Source: Agromyces lapidis (lineage in GTDB: Bacteria; Actinomycetota; Actinomycetes; Actinomycetales; Microbacteriaceae). From it: a stretch of 64,000 nucleotides of DNA. The notes beneath the pieces are model-generated. The model did no database searches and was not told where the DNA came from. It saw only the letters and a program-made list of their open reading frames with translations. Where the stretch lies: the NCBI RefSeq assembly GCF_009749405.1, contig NZ_WBIQ01000008.1, positions 62,001 to 126,000 of the forward strand. Reading direction: 5' to 3'. Shown here one piece after another: positions 35,586 to 44,885 of this stretch; within the stretch, counting starts at the first letter, position 1; every line of letters starts with the position of its first letter. Made by a program: the position numbers and the translations under genes.

Positions 35586-36395
35586 TCAGCCGGCGTGGTA
35601 CGCCGGCGCCATGGCGATCAGCAGCGTCGCGGTCCAGTGGCAGATGAACGCCAGCACGGTGCAGGTGTGGAAGATCTCGTGGAACCCGAAGACGCCGGGC
35701 CAGGGGTTCGGCTTCTTGAAGCCGTAGACGATCGCGCCGACCGTGTAGAGCAGTCCGCCGACGATGACGAGCACCATCATCGCGACGTTCGCCGCGAGCA
35801 GGTCGCCGAGGTACATGACCGCGGCCCAGCCGAGCAGCAGGTAGAGCGGAACGTACAGCCAGCGGGGTGCCGAGATCCAGAACACGCGGAACCCGATGCC
35901 GACGAGCGCCCCGCCCCAGACGATCGAGAGCAGGAGCCAGCCCTTCTCGGGCGGCAGCGCGAGGATCGCGAGCGGGGTGTAGGTGCCGGCGATCAGCAGG
36001 AAGATGTTGGCGTGGTCGATGCGCTTCAGCACGACCTTCGTCTTCGGCTTCCAGTTGAAGCGGTGGTAGAGGGCCGAGTTGCCGAACAGCAGCATCGAGG
36101 TGAGCACGAACACCGCGGAGGCCCATTTCGCCGGGGCGCCCTCGGCGAGCACGATGAGCACGATGCCGGCGATGATCGTCACCGGGAAGGTGGCGGCGTG
36201 GATCCAGCCGCGCCAGGTCGGCTTGACCTCGTCGGTGTGGTTCAGCGAGTCGTCGAGCAGCGGGATGTTCGGCAGGTCGGGGCCGTGCTCGTCGCGCGCG
36301 ACCGCGGAGTCGGCCTGGTCGTCGGGAGCGACCGGGCGCGTCAACCCTTCGACGAGGTCGGCGGGTTCGCGGGGGCGCTCGGGGGTCATGCTCAC
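35586..36395 (-). CDS. Hemolysin III/PAQR family membrane protein
   Basis: A 269-residue protein with seven membrane helices. Conserved metal-site residues are visible: S-A-L-Y-H-R-F-N-W (helix 2), K-R-I-D-H-A-N-I-F (helix 3) and E-I-F-H-T-C-T-V-L-A-F-I-C-H (helix 7). An extra ~60-residue hydrophilic N-terminus is Asp/Pro-rich. Start is GTG 36395 or ATG 36389, neither with a good ribosome site. YqfA/TrhA relatives affect membrane-lipid homeostasis. The name hemolysin is historical. Confidence 0.9.
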   Translation of the reverse strand: MSMTPERPREPADLVEGLTRPVAPDDQADSAVARDEHGPDLPNIPLLDDSLNHTDEVKPTWRGWIHAATFPVTIIAGIVLIVLAEGAPAKWASAVFVLTSMLLFGNSALYHRFNWKPKTKVVLKRIDHANIFLLIAGTYTPLAILALPPEKGWLLLSIVWGGALVGIGFRVFWISAPRWLYVPLYLLLGWAAVMYLGDLLAANVAMMVLVIVGGLLYTVGAIVYGFKKPNPWPGVFGFHEIFHTCTVLAFICHWTATLLIAMAPAYHAG

Positions 36396-36452
36396 AGCGT
36401 AGGGCCTCGCCGATCACGGTCCGCTGTGAGTTCGGCGGCACCGGCGAAGGGG

Positions 36453-36458
36453 TAGCGT
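36453..36458 (+). promoter_or_regulatory. -10 TAGCGT of leaderless prenyl transferase transcript
   Basis: TAGCGT ends 6 bases before GTG 36465. Confidence 0.5.
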
Positions 36459-36464
36459 AGTGCC

Positions 36465-37250
36465 GTGCAGACGAGCGATCAGCCCCTCGGTCGCGGGATC
36501 CTCTACCGGCTCTACCAGAACCGGCTCCGACGCGGACTCGACCCCGCGACCCTCCCGCGCCACGTCGCGATGATCATCGACGGCAACCGCCGCTGGGCGA
36601 AGCAGCTCGGCTTCGAGACGGCCGCTCACGGGCACCGCGCCGGTGCCGCGAAGATGCGCGAGTTCCTCGAGTGGTGCGACGACGCCGGCATCTCGACCGT
36701 CACGCTCTACCTGCTCTCGAGCGACAACCTCGGCAACCGTCCGAGCGACGAGCTCGCCGACCTCATCGAGATCATCGCCGAGCTCGCCGAGGAGCTCAGC
36801 CACTACCGCGACTGGCGGGTGCAGCACGTCGGCTCCGACGCGGGACTGCCCGAGCCGCTCGTCGCCGCGCTCGACGCGGCCGAGCACCGCACCGCCGACA
36901 AGCACGGTCTCCACGTCAACCTCGCGGTCGGCTACGGCGGCCGCAAGGAGATCACCGACGCGATGCGCTCGATCGTCGCTGCGCACCACGCCGAGGGGCG
37001 CAGCCTCGAGGACCTGGCCGAGCGGCTCACGCCCGACCTCATCGGCGAGCACCTCTACACCGGAGGCCAGCCCGACCCCGACCTCGTCATCCGTACCTCG
37101 GGCGAGCAGCGTCTCAGCGACTTCATGCTGTGGCAGTCGGCGCACAGCGAGTTCTACTTCGTCGAGGCCCTCGGCCCCGACCTCCGCAAGGTCGACTTCC
37201 TCCGTGCGCTCCGCGACTACTCCAAGCGCCACCGCCGTTTCGGCGGGTGA
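36465..37250 (+). CDS. uppS: Isoprenyl (cis-prenyl) transferase, UppS family
   Basis: A 261-residue Z-type prenyl diphosphate synthase making the lipid carrier for cell-wall synthesis. The catalytic motif I-I-D39-G-N-R-R-W-A binds Mg2+ and the diphosphate. L-Y-L-L-S-S-D-N, V-N-L-A-V-G-Y-G-G-R-K-E, and the closing D-P-D-L-V-I-R-T-S-G-E-Q-R-L-S-D-F-M-L-W-Q motif follow. Whether it makes decaprenyl, undecaprenyl or the short Z-farnesyl product cannot be told from motifs alone. Confidence 0.93.
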   Translation: MQTSDQPLGRGILYRLYQNRLRRGLDPATLPRHVAMIIDGNRRWAKQLGFETAAHGHRAGAAKMREFLEWCDDAGISTVTLYLLSSDNLGNRPSDELADLIEIIAELAEELSHYRDWRVQHVGSDAGLPEPLVAALDAAEHRTADKHGLHVNLAVGYGGRKEITDAMRSIVAAHHAEGRSLEDLAERLTPDLIGEHLYTGGQPDPDLVIRTSGEQRLSDFMLWQSAHSEFYFVEALGPDLRKVDFLRALRDYSKRHRRFGG

Positions 37251-37328
37251 CCTGCGCCTTCGGGCGGCCGGGCTGCGAGGCATCCCCTCGTTCTGCAAGG
37301 ATGTTCGACGGAGAAGGGGGCACACCAG

Positions 37329-38447
37329 GTGACCATCGACGATTTCAACGCCGGATTCACGGAAGAACCCGGCTACCTCGACTACGGCCGGGTGGGGCCG
37401 CTGTCGACCGCTGCCGCCGAAGAGGTGCTCGCGTTCACGCAGGTGCTGCAGCGAGCCCGCCACGGCAGCATGGACGCCTTCGGCGAGCAGGACGGGCGGG
37501 TGCGCGCCGCCGCCGCCGAGGTCACCGGTTTCACTCCCGAGCAGATCGTCTTCGAGCCGAACACCACCACCGGCATCATGCACGCGATGTTCGGACTCAC
37601 CGGGGGAGTGCTGCTCTCGGCCGAGGAGTTCCCGAGCCTGCCGATCGGCGCCGTGCGCGCGCAGGAGGCGCTGCACACGGTGCAGCCCGTGTGGCTCGAG
37701 ACCGACCACGGCAAGGTCACGCCCGGTCAGATCCGCGAGCAGCTCGAGCAGAACGTCGCGGCCGTCGCCGTGAGCCTCGTCGACTCGCGCACCGGCTACC
37801 TCTGCGACATCGAGGGCATTCGCCAGGTCATCGGCGACCGCCTGCTGATCGTCGACGCGATCCAGGGCTTCGGCGTCGTGGACGCCCCGTGGGAGGTCGC
37901 CGACGTCGTCGTCACCGGCGGGCAGAAGTGGTGCCGCGCCGGTTGGGGCACGGGCCTGCTCATGCTCTCGGACCGCGCGCTCGAGCGGCTGACCCCCGTG
38001 TTCTCGGGGTTCAGCGCGACCGAGGAGGCCGAGCCCTGGGGGCACGTGCCGCCGCCCGCGCCCGACGCCCGTGCCTACCGCATCGCCAATCCCGACCCGC
38101 TCGCGCAGGCGCGACTCGCGGCCGCCCTCGAGGAGATCGCCGAGACGGGGGTGCCCGCGATCAACGCCGCCATGGCCGAGCGGGTGAGCCGCGCGATCGA
38201 GCTCGCCGACGAGTACGCGGTCCCCGTCGTCTCGTCGCGCGACGAGCAGGAACGCGCCGGCATGGTCGTGCTCGAGCCGCCGGCCGAGCAGGTGACTCTG
38301 CTCACCGCCTCGCTGCACAATCACGGCGTCACGGCGACGACCCGCCTCGGGCAGGTGCGCCTCTCGATCCACTCCGCGACCTCCGACGAGACCTTCGAGA
38401 TGCTGCGCGCCGCCTTCATCTCGTACTCGACCGCGGCGAACTACTGA
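37329..38447 (+). CDS. Class V aminotransferase family PLP enzyme
   Basis: A 372-residue fold-type I PLP enzyme. Visible segments are [24 protein letters not shown] (PLP Asp) and the lysine motif [14 protein letters not shown]. The C-terminal small domain ends with [17 protein letters not shown]. The substrate is unknown. Relatives include selenocysteine lyase/isopenicillin epimerase-like proteins. GTG 37329 is preceded by GGAGAAGGGG. Confidence 0.85.
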   Translation: MTIDDFNAGFTEEPGYLDYGRVGPLSTAAAEEVLAFTQVLQRARHGSMDAFGEQDGRVRAAAAEVTGFTPEQIVFEPNTTTGIMHAMFGLTGGVLLSAEEFPSLPIGAVRAQEALHTVQPVWLETDHGKVTPGQIREQLEQNVAAVAVSLVDSRTGYLCDIEGIRQVIGDRLLIVDAIQGFGVVDAPWEVADVVVTGGQKWCRAGWGTGLLMLSDRALERLTPVFSGFSATEEAEPWGHVPPPAPDARAYRIANPDPLAQARLAAALEEIAETGVPAINAAMAERVSRAIELADEYAVPVVSSRDEQERAGMVVLEPPAEQVTLLTASLHNHGVTATTRLGQVRLSIHSATSDETFEMLRAAFISYSTAANY

Positions 38448-38525
38448 GACGCGACCGCCGCACGCCGGAGGTGAACGGCGTGTGTCGACCCGCGTGTCGC
38501 TTCCGCGGTTCTCGCGCGACGGACG

Positions 38526-38556
38526 TAGGTTCGGCTCAACGGGCAGATCGCCCGTT
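38526..38556 (+). promoter_or_regulatory. -10 TAGGTT and leader hairpin before phoH
   Basis: TAGGTT (38526-38531) is followed by a 7-bp hairpin (38538-38544 with 38550-38556). This suggests that 38450-38600 is a promoter and leader rather than coding sequence, favouring a downstream start for the PhoH gene. Confidence 0.4.
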
Positions 38557-38637
38557 CGAGTCGGCCTCGAAACCGACTACGGAGGGATCGCCGGCCGGCG
38601 CGTGAACCGGGCAGGAATGCTCGGGGCGGGAGCGGTT

Positions 38638-40020
38638 GTGGCGTCATCGGTTACTCCTGAGTCGGTCGGTCGTTCTGGGGCGCGCGCAGCTGAGCGCGCC
38701 GCGGCGAGCACGCGCGACGGCGTCGCGCAGGCCGAGCGCACGTATGTGCTCGACACCTCGGTGCTGTTGAGCGATCCGCGCGCACTCTTCAACTTCGCCG
38801 AGCACGCGGTGGTGCTGCCCGTGGTGGTCATCACCGAGCTCGAGGCGAAGCGCAACGACCCCGAGATCGGGTACTTCGCGCGGCAGTCGCTGCGGATCCT
38901 CGACGAGCTGCGCATCGCGCACGAACGGCTCGACTTCCCGATCCCCGTCGGCGACGGCGGGTCGCTCAGGGTCGAGCTCAACCACTCGAGTCCCAAGGTG
39001 CTGCCGAGCGGGCTCCAGCTCGGCGACAACGACTCCCGAATCCTCGCGTGCGCCGCCAACCTGCAGCAGGACGGCATCCCCGTCACAGTGGTCTCGAAGG
39101 ACCTGCCGCTGCGGGTCAAGGCCGCCTCGATCGGGCTCGATGCGCAGGAATACCGGCACGAGCTCGCGCTCGACTCGGGCTGGACCGGCATGGCCGAGCT
39201 CTCGCTCGGGTCGAACGACATGGCGTCGCTCTACGAGCACGAGCAGATGACGACGAAGGAGGTCGACGGGATGCCCGTCAACACGGGCCTCGTCATCCAC
39301 TCCGACCGCGGTTCGGCACTCGGCAGGGTCGTCGCCGAACGCGAGGTGAAGCTCGTGCGCGGCGACCGCGACGTCTTCGGCGTGCATGGCCGCTCGGCTG
39401 AGCAGCGGCTCGCGATCGACCTCCTGCTCGACCCCGAGATCGGCATCCTCTCGCTCGGCGGCCGGGCGGGAACCGGCAAGTCGGCGCTCGCGCTGTGCGC
39501 CGGGCTCGAGATGGTGCTCGAGCGCCAGCAGCACAAGAAGATCATGGTGTTCCGCCCGCTGTACGCCGTCGGCGGGCAGGAGCTCGGCTACCTGCCCGGC
39601 GACCAGGGCGAGAAGATGAACCCCTGGGGCCAGGCGGTGTTCGACACCCTCGGATCGGTCGTCTCGGACAACGTGCTCGAGGAGGTCGTCGACCGCGGCA
39701 TCCTCGAGGTGCTGCCGCTGACGCACATCCGCGGGCGCTCCCTGCACGACGCCTTCGTGATCGTCGACGAGGCCCAGTCGCTCGAACGCAACGTGCTGCT
39801 CACGGTGCTCAGCCGCATCGGCCAGAACTCGCGGGTGGTGCTCACCCACGACGTCGCCCAGCGCGACAACCTGCGGGTCGGCCGGCACGACGGCATCGCG
39901 AGCGTGATCGAGACGCTGAAGGGACATCCCCTCTTCGCCCACATCACGCTGACGCGCAGCGAGCGCTCGGCGATCGCGGCGCTCGTCGCCGAGGTGCTCG
40001 ACGGGGCCGAGCTGACGTAG
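38638..40020 (+). CDS. PhoH family protein with N-terminal PIN domain
   Basis: About 460 residues. An N-terminal PIN nuclease domain ([13 protein letters not shown], then [15 protein letters not shown]) is joined to a PhoH ATPase with Walker [12 protein letters not shown] and Walker [14 protein letters not shown]-PhoH (PhoH2-type) proteins act as RNA helicase/ribonucleases in mycobacteria. GTG 38638 is chosen for GGGAG 5 bases upstream. The frame is open to GTG 38482, with in-frame starts also at 38602 and 38617. Confidence 0.9.
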   Translation: MASSVTPESVGRSGARAAERAAASTRDGVAQAERTYVLDTSVLLSDPRALFNFAEHAVVLPVVVITELEAKRNDPEIGYFARQSLRILDELRIAHERLDFPIPVGDGGSLRVELNHSSPKVLPSGLQLGDNDSRILACAANLQQDGIPVTVVSKDLPLRVKAASIGLDAQEYRHELALDSGWTGMAELSLGSNDMASLYEHEQMTTKEVDGMPVNTGLVIHSDRGSALGRVVAEREVKLVRGDRDVFGVHGRSAEQRLAIDLLLDPEIGILSLGGRAGTGKSALALCAGLEMVLERQQHKKIMVFRPLYAVGGQELGYLPGDQGEKMNPWGQAVFDTLGSVVSDNVLEEVVDRGILEVLPLTHIRGRSLHDAFVIVDEAQSLERNVLLTVLSRIGQNSRVVLTHDVAQRDNLRVGRHDGIASVIETLKGHPLFAHITLTRSERSAIAALVAEVLDGAELT

Positions 40021-40111
40021 GAGGCTGGCGTCGGCAGGACGTCGCACTTCTGGAGGAGGGTCTCGGCGGGCGGGTCCTCCCGATCGCGCAGGCTCCTCCC
40101 GAGCGAGTTGG

Positions 40112-40117
40112 TACGGT
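40112..40117 (+). promoter_or_regulatory. -10 TACGGT of leaderless transcript
   Basis: TACGGT ends 5 bases before ATG 40123. Confidence 0.45.
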
Positions 40118-40122
40118 GAGGC

Positions 40123-40620
40123 ATGCCGGATGCCTCGCGCCAGCCCCGTTCGCCACTCGCCCTGCTGCTCGCCGTGATCGTCGGCGTGATCCTGGTGACA
40201 GGGCTCGTCACGATCTACCTCGTCGAGCCCGCCGAGACGGTCACCACCGACCTCGGGCGTCTCTACTCCGACGGGCTGGCCGAGATCCTGGGCGGCTCGC
40301 TGTTCGTGCTCATCTGGGTCTCCGGCGCGATCGCGCTCACGGTCGTCGCCGTTCGGGCGCTCGGCCGATCGGCCGGCGTCGCCCGTTCGGTGGCGATCAT
40401 CACGGGGCTCGTCGGATTCATCGCGCTCAGCGCGCTCGTCGCCGCGTTCCCGCTCGGGTTCACCTACTACTTCATCGCCGAGGACGGTGGATACGCGCCG
40501 CTCTCCGGGTCCCACGGCACCGTTCTCGGCGTGTTCGCCGGAGTCGGGACCGCCCTGCTCGTGGTCGCGGCGGGCGCGTCGCTCGTGGCGCTCGTACGTC
40601 ACCGCACAGCGACCGCCTGA
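40123..40620 (+). CDS. Four-helix membrane protein of unknown function
   Basis: A 165-residue protein with four hydrophobic segments (about 12-33, 55-77, 88-112, 132-157). A ~20-residue extracytoplasmic loop after the first helix contains E-P-A-E-T-V-T-T-D-L-G-R-L-Y. I recognise no family motif. It seems to be transcribed on its own from a leaderless promoter and is followed by a separate small gene 79 bases on. Confidence 0.7.
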   Translation: MPDASRQPRSPLALLLAVIVGVILVTGLVTIYLVEPAETVTTDLGRLYSDGLAEILGGSLFVLIWVSGAIALTVVAVRALGRSAGVARSVAIITGLVGFIALSALVAAFPLGFTYYFIAEDGGYAPLSGSHGTVLGVFAGVGTALLVVAAGASLVALVRHRTATA

Positions 40621-40687
40621 ATGGGGTGGCGCGACGGCGCATCGTTCGTCGCGGCTGAGCGTGGGCGGCGATGTCGGCGGGGCCCGA

Positions 40688-40693
40688 CAGGAT
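40688..40693 (+). promoter_or_regulatory. -10-like CAGGAT before the SnoaL-like gene
   Basis: CAGGAT ends 6 bases before ATG 40700. This is the same spacing as the leaderless promoters but a weaker hexamer. Confidence 0.35.
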
Positions 40694-40699
40694 GGTGGC

Positions 40700-41101
40700 A
40701 TGCTCAGCGACCCGACCCCCGCCCGCGTGATCGAGCTCCTCTGGACGAGGATGCAGGCCCGCGACTGGCCGGGTGTTCGCGCGCTGCTCGCCGACGAGCT
40801 CGTGGTCGACTGGTACGCCTCGCTCGAGCGCATCGTCGGCGCCGAGAACTTCGTCTCGGTCAACGCCGAGTATCCCGAGGGGTGGTCGATCCGCATCGTG
40901 TCGATCGTCGCCGAGGGCGATCGCGTGGTCTCCGAGGTCGAGGTGCCTCACGAGGGCGTCGGCGTCTTCCGCGCCGCATCGTTCTGGACCGTGCGCGGGG
41001 GGCTCATCATCGAGGGCCGTGAGTACTGGACGACTCGCGGCGGCGACGCGGCGCCCGAGTGGCGGCGCCCATGGGTCGAGACGATGGCCGAGGCCGAGTG
41101 A
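40700..41101 (+). CDS. SnoaL-like (NTF2-fold) protein
   Basis: A 133-residue protein with the NTF2-like layout: R-V-I-E-L-L-W-T-R-M-Q-A-R-D-W-P-G-V-R-A-L-L-A-D at the N-terminus (helices 1-2), then alternating strands V-V-S-E-V-E-V-P, A-S-F-W-T-V-R-G-G-L-I and G-R-E-Y-W-T-T-R. Such proteins are isomerases, hydrolases or simple ligand binders. No catalytic residue can be assigned. It is coupled by GTGA to the HAD hydrolase gene. Confidence 0.8.
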   Translation: MLSDPTPARVIELLWTRMQARDWPGVRALLADELVVDWYASLERIVGAENFVSVNAEYPEGWSIRIVSIVAEGDRVVSEVEVPHEGVGVFRAASFWTVRGGLIIEGREYWTTRGGDAAPEWRRPWVETMAEAE

Positions 41102-41736
41102 GCGTGCGGCGCCGCGCGGTGCTGTTCGACGTCGACGGCACTTTGCTCGACGCGATCGACGGGCAGCGACGGATCTGGAGGCGGTGGGCCGAGCAGCGCA
41201 GGCTCGACCCCGATCGCGTCTACGAGGTCGCCCTGCGGACCCGACCGCTCGACACGGCCGCCGAGTTCCTCCCCGCGCACGAGGTCGCAGCGAGCATCGC
41301 CGAGTTCGACGCGCTCGAAGACGCCGACGCCGAACACGGTGAGCTTCGCGGCATCCCGGGTGCCGCAGAGCTGCTCGCCGCGCTGCCGCGAGAGCGCTGG
41401 GCCGTCGTGACGTCGAACGCCGAGCGCAGGGTCGTGCGCCGTTTCGCCCGGCTCGGCCTCCCCGTGCCCGAGGTCGTCATCGACAGCGCCTCGACGGCGA
41501 GGGGCAAGCCCGCCGCCGACCCGTATCTGCTGGCTGCGATGCGTCTCGATGCGCGCTCGGTCGACTGCCTCGTCATCGAGGACTCGCCGTCAGGGGTCGG
41601 GGCCGGCGTCGCCGCCGGCATGACGGTGTGGAGCGTGAACGCCGAGGCGCCGATCACGGGCGGGCACCGGCATTTCGCGACCCTCGCGGCCGCGTCCCCC
41701 GCGATCCTCGACTTCGTCGGCGAAGACGCCCGCTGA
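41098..41736 (+). CDS. HAD family sugar-phosphatase-like hydrolase
   Basis: A 212-residue phosphatase with HAD motif I L-F-D-V-D-G-T-L-L-D (nucleophile is the first Asp), motif II V-V-T-S-N-A, motif III lysine in R-G-K-P-A-A-D-P and motif IV V-I-E-D-S-P-S-G-V-G-A-G. The alpha-helical C1 cap and length match the DOG/YqaB-like sugar phosphatases. GTG 41098 overlaps the stop of the SnoaL-like gene. Confidence 0.9.
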   Translation: MSVRRRAVLFDVDGTLLDAIDGQRRIWRRWAEQRRLDPDRVYEVALRTRPLDTAAEFLPAHEVAASIAEFDALEDADAEHGELRGIPGAAELLAALPRERWAVVTSNAERRVVRRFARLGLPVPEVVIDSASTARGKPAADPYLLAAMRLDARSVDCLVIEDSPSGVGAGVAAGMTVWSVNAEAPITGGHRHFATLAAASPAILDFVGEDAR

Positions 41737-41768
41737 GAGGGGGCCGTCCGCGATGCGCCTGAGACCAC

Positions 41769-41804
41769 GGATGCCTCGTGCCACCGCGGTGGCACGAGGC
41801 ATCC
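41769..41804. terminator. Perfect 36-base palindrome between HAD gene and fumC
   Basis: The two 18-base arms are perfectly complementary, centred on CCGCGG, with GGATGCC at the outer end of each arm. It lies between convergent genes and should act as a bidirectional terminator. Confidence 0.8.
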
Positions 41805-41816
41805 TCGAAGGTGGTG

Positions 41817-43232
41817 CTACTTCGCCTGCGGCGGACGCGTCATCGACAGGAGGTCGAGGGCGCTGTCGAGCTGCTCTTCGGTGAGGTCGCCGCGCTCGAC
41901 GTAGCCGAGGTCGATGACCGCCTCGCGCACCGTGATGCCCTTGGCGACCGAGTGCTTCGCGATCTTCGCCGCGGCCTCGTAGCCGATGAGCTTGTTGAGC
42001 GGGGTCACGATCGAGGGCGACATGCCGGCGAGGGCCGTCGCGCGCTCGACGTTGGCCTCGAGGCCGTCGATCGTCTTGTCGGCGAGCACGCGCACCGAGT
42101 TCGCGAGCAGGCGGATCGACTCGAGGAGCGCGGTGCCCATGACGGGGATCTGCACGTTGAGCTCGAACGCGCCCGAGGCGCCGCCCCAGGCGATGGTCGC
42201 GTCGTTGCCGATGACCCGCGCGCACACCATGAGCACGGCCTCGGGCACGACGGGGTTGACCTTGCCCGGCATGATCGACGAACCCGGCTGCAGGTCGGGG
42301 ATGTGGAGCTCGCCGAGGCCGGTGTTCGGGCCGGAGCCCATCCAGCGGATGTCGTTCGCGATCTTCGTGAGGCTCACGGCGATCGTGCGCAGCGCGCCCG
42401 AGGCGTCGACGAGACCGTCGCGGTTGGCCTGCGCCTCGAAGTGGTCGGCCGCCTCGGTGACGGGGAGCTCGGTCTCGCGCTGCAGCAGCTCGATGACCAG
42501 CTGCGGGAAGCCGGCCGGGGTGTTGATGCCGGTGCCGACGGCCGTGCCGCCGAGCGGCACCTCCGCGACGCGGGGGAGCGCCGTGCGCACGCGCTCGATG
42601 CCGAGGCGAACCTGGCGGGCGTAGCCGCCGAACTCCTGGCCGAGGGTGACGGGCGTCGCGTCCATCAGGTGGGTGCGGCCGGCCTTCACGACGCCGGCCC
42701 ACAGCTCGGCCTTCGCCTCGAGGGCGACCGCGAGATGGTCGAGCGCGGGGATCAGGTCGTCGATGAGCGCTGCGGTGACGGCGATGTGCACCGAGGTCGG
42801 GAACACGTCGTTCGACGACTGCGAGGCGTTGACGTGGTCGTTCGGGTGCACGGGGCTGCCGAGCTTGGTGGTCGCGAGGGTCGCGAGCACCTCGTTCATG
42901 TTCATGTTCGAGCTCGTGCCCGAGCCGGTCTGGTACACGTCGACCGGGAAGTGCTCGGTGAAGCCGTGTGCGCCCGAGATGACCTCGTCGGCAGCGGCCT
43001 CGATCGCCTGGGCGATGCCCGCGTCGAGCACGCCGAGCTGCGCGTTGGCCTGCGCGGCGGCCTTCTTGATGCGCGCGAGCGCCTGGATCTGCTGCGGTTC
43101 GAGACCCGACCCCGAGATGGGGAAGTTCTCGACGGCGCGCTGCGTCTGTGCGCGGTAGAGAGCGCGGGCGGGAACCCGCACCTCGCCCATCGTGTCGTGC
43201 TCGATGCGGTAGTCGGCGGCGTTGTCCACCAC
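41817..43232 (-). CDS. fumC: Fumarate hydratase class II
   Basis: A 471-residue TCA-cycle enzyme interconverting fumarate and malate. Visible motifs are [44 protein letters not shown] and the superfamily signature [11 protein letters not shown] with the catalytic serine loop. GTG 43232 follows AAAGGGAA. The carbonic anhydrase gene ends 62 bases upstream, so fumC may be the last gene of the xse/CA unit. Confidence 0.97.
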   Translation of the reverse strand: MVDNAADYRIEHDTMGEVRVPARALYRAQTQRAVENFPISGSGLEPQQIQALARIKKAAAQANAQLGVLDAGIAQAIEAAADEVISGAHGFTEHFPVDVYQTGSGTSSNMNMNEVLATLATTKLGSPVHPNDHVNASQSSNDVFPTSVHIAVTAALIDDLIPALDHLAVALEAKAELWAGVVKAGRTHLMDATPVTLGQEFGGYARQVRLGIERVRTALPRVAEVPLGGTAVGTGINTPAGFPQLVIELLQRETELPVTEAADHFEAQANRDGLVDASGALRTIAVSLTKIANDIRWMGSGPNTGLGELHIPDLQPGSSIMPGKVNPVVPEAVLMVCARVIGNDATIAWGGASGAFELNVQIPVMGTALLESIRLLANSVRVLADKTIDGLEANVERATALAGMSPSIVTPLNKLIGYEAAAKIAKHSVAKGITVREAVIDLGYVERGDLTEEQLDSALDLLSMTRPPQAK

Positions 43233-43294
43233 GGTGTGTTCCCTTTCGGTTGCTGCGATGCCGGCCCCGCCGGCGGGAGACGCGCTGCGCGGCG

Positions 43295-43963
43295 TCAGAT
43301 GCGACCGAGGACGATGTCGGTCTCGACGCGACCCTCGAACAATCGGTAGTTCGCGCCGACGATAGCCAGCGTACCCGCTGCGATCGCGTCGCTGATCATC
43401 TCCGAGCTCTCGACGAGCTCGGTCACGGTGTTGCGCAGGTGCTCGCGACCGACGAAGCCGGCGTCGATGTGCGAGGGGTCGATCGGGTCGCCCGCGGCGA
43501 CGGCGCCCGCGACCTTGCGCACGGCGGGCACGATCTTCTCGACGAGCCCTCCGATGAACGACGGCAGCGGCGGGGCCTCCGCCGCCTGCGAGTCGATCGC
43601 CGCCCGCACGGCACCGCACTCGTCGTGGGCGAGCACGACGATGACGGGCACGTGCAGGATGCCGACGGCGTACTCGAGCGAGCCGATCGCCGACGGCGAG
43701 ACGACCTGGCCGGCGTTGCGCACGACGAAGGCGTCGCCGAGGCCGACGTCGAAGATGATCTCGGCGGCGAGGCGCGAGTCGCTGCAGCCGAAGACGGCGA
43801 CCATGGGGCGCTGCGCGCGAGCGAGCGAGGTGCGCCGGTCGATGTCCTGGCGGGGGTGCTCGGGGGTGCCGGCGACGAAGCGCTCGTTGCCGCGCCGGAG
43901 TTCGCGCCACGTGGCAGCCGGGCTGTCGGGCCGTTCGGCGGTCGGATTCGGCTGCTCGGTCAC
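43295..43963 (-). CDS. Beta-class carbonic anhydrase
   Basis: A 222-residue zinc enzyme interconverting CO2 and bicarbonate. The zinc ligands are C60 (V-F-G-C-S-D-S-R), H113 and C116 (L-A-H-D-E-C-G-A), with the Asp-Arg dyad D62/R64. R-N-A-G and G-S-L-E-Y-A-V fit the family. It lies between the DUF4245 gene and fumC. Bicarbonate supply for carboxylation reactions is the likely role. Confidence 0.95.
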   Translation of the reverse strand: MTEQPNPTAERPDSPAATWRELRRGNERFVAGTPEHPRQDIDRRTSLARAQRPMVAVFGCSDSRLAAEIIFDVGLGDAFVVRNAGQVVSPSAIGSLEYAVGILHVPVIVVLAHDECGAVRAAIDSQAAEAPPLPSFIGGLVEKIVPAVRKVAGAVAAGDPIDPSHIDAGFVGREHLRNTVTELVESSEMISDAIAAGTLAIVGANYRLFEGRVETDIVLGRI

Positions 43964-43985
43964 GTGACTCCTCGTCGTCGGGCGG

Positions 43986-44627
43986 TCAGTCCTGGGCGTC
44001 GACCGTCGGGGCGATGGCCGTCGCGAGTGCGGTGAACTCGTCGGGGGAGGCCGTGCCGAGCAGCACGAAGGTGCTGCCGCCCGACTCGGTGGTGAGTGCG
44101 TAGCGCGCGTTGCCGACGTCGTCGCCGGTCTTGCGGTTGTCGTAGACCGTCCACTCGACGCCGGCGATCGTGGTCGTGCCGGTCGCGAGCGTGCGCGCGA
44201 GCAGCTCGGAGACCCAGGTCGGGTTCGCGTCGAAGCCCTGATAGACGCCGAGGTATTCGTCGCTCGGGGTCAGGTAGCCGATGTACCAGGCGGTGACGCC
44301 GTCGGTCTGGCTCGTGCGCAGCTCGGCGGCATTCGCGCGCCAGCCCTCGGGCAGCTCGGGCACGGCGATCGGGTCGTCGCTCGCGATCTTCGCCTGCTCG
44401 GCGACCTGGGCGACATCGACGTCGCGTTCGAGCGGGGTGTCGCTGCGCGGCACGAGGAGGACGATGACGACGACGAGTGCGAGGCTCGCGCCGAGGGCGA
44501 GCACGAGGTTCTTCGTGGTCTGCCGCTGACGGTGCTTGAGCGAGTTCTCGGCCTTGCGGGCCGCGGTCTCTTCGGGGGTCTCGGGGCGGCCGAGTTCGGC
44601 GACGACCCGCGGAGCGCGCTCGGCCAT
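43986..44627 (-). CDS. DUF4245 family single-pass membrane protein
   Basis: A 213-residue protein. A basic N-terminus (K-H-R-Q-R-Q-T-T-K-N) and one membrane helix (about 41-60) are followed by an external domain with L-P-E-G-W-R-A-N-A-A-E-L-R, W-Y-I-G-Y-L-T-P, G-V-Y-Q-G-F-D-A-N-P-T-W-V and W-T-V-Y-D-N-R. DUF4245 is an actinobacterial family of unknown function, typically beside xseA/xseB as here. Its ATG overlaps the xseB stop by one base. Confidence 0.88.
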   Translation of the reverse strand: MAERAPRVVAELGRPETPEETAARKAENSLKHRQRQTTKNLVLALGASLALVVVIVLLVPRSDTPLERDVDVAQVAEQAKIASDDPIAVPELPEGWRANAAELRTSQTDGVTAWYIGYLTPSDEYLGVYQGFDANPTWVSELLARTLATGTTTIAGVEWTVYDNRKTGDDVGNARYALTTESGGSTFVLLGTASPDEFTALATAIAPTVDAQD

Positions 44628-44875
44628 CAGGCTTCGCCGCCGTCGCGCCGGGCATCGCCGGCCGCAGCGCCCGCACGGGCCGCGTCGAGACGGGCCTTCG
44701 CACCGATGAGCCACTCCTCGCAGCGGGCCGCGAGGGCCTCGCCGCGCTCCCACAGGGCGAGCGACTGCTCGAGCGTGGCGGAACCCTGCTCGAGTTCGCC
44801 GACGACGCGCACGAGCTCGTCGCGGGCCTGCTCGTAGCTCAGCTCGGCGACGTCGAGTTCGGTGGTGGAGGGCAT
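44627..44875 (-). CDS. xseB: Exodeoxyribonuclease VII small subunit
   Basis: An 82-residue helical protein: [37 protein letters not shown] is the family pattern. Several copies wrap the large subunit XseA. ATG 44875 has GAGGG just upstream. ATG 44884 in frame is an alternative. It sits one to ten bases after xseA and is co-translated. Confidence 0.93.
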   Translation of the reverse strand: MPSTTELDVAELSYEQARDELVRVVGELEQGSATLEQSLALWERGEALAARCEEWLIGAKARLDAARAGAAAGDARRDGGEA

Positions 44876-44885
44876 GGCCCTCATT

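Noticed and set aside
38482-38637. Longer N-terminus of the PhoH protein from GTG 38482
   Set aside because: The stretch contains a -10-like TAGGTT and a hairpin, and its translation has no family resemblance, so it is more likely promoter and leader.
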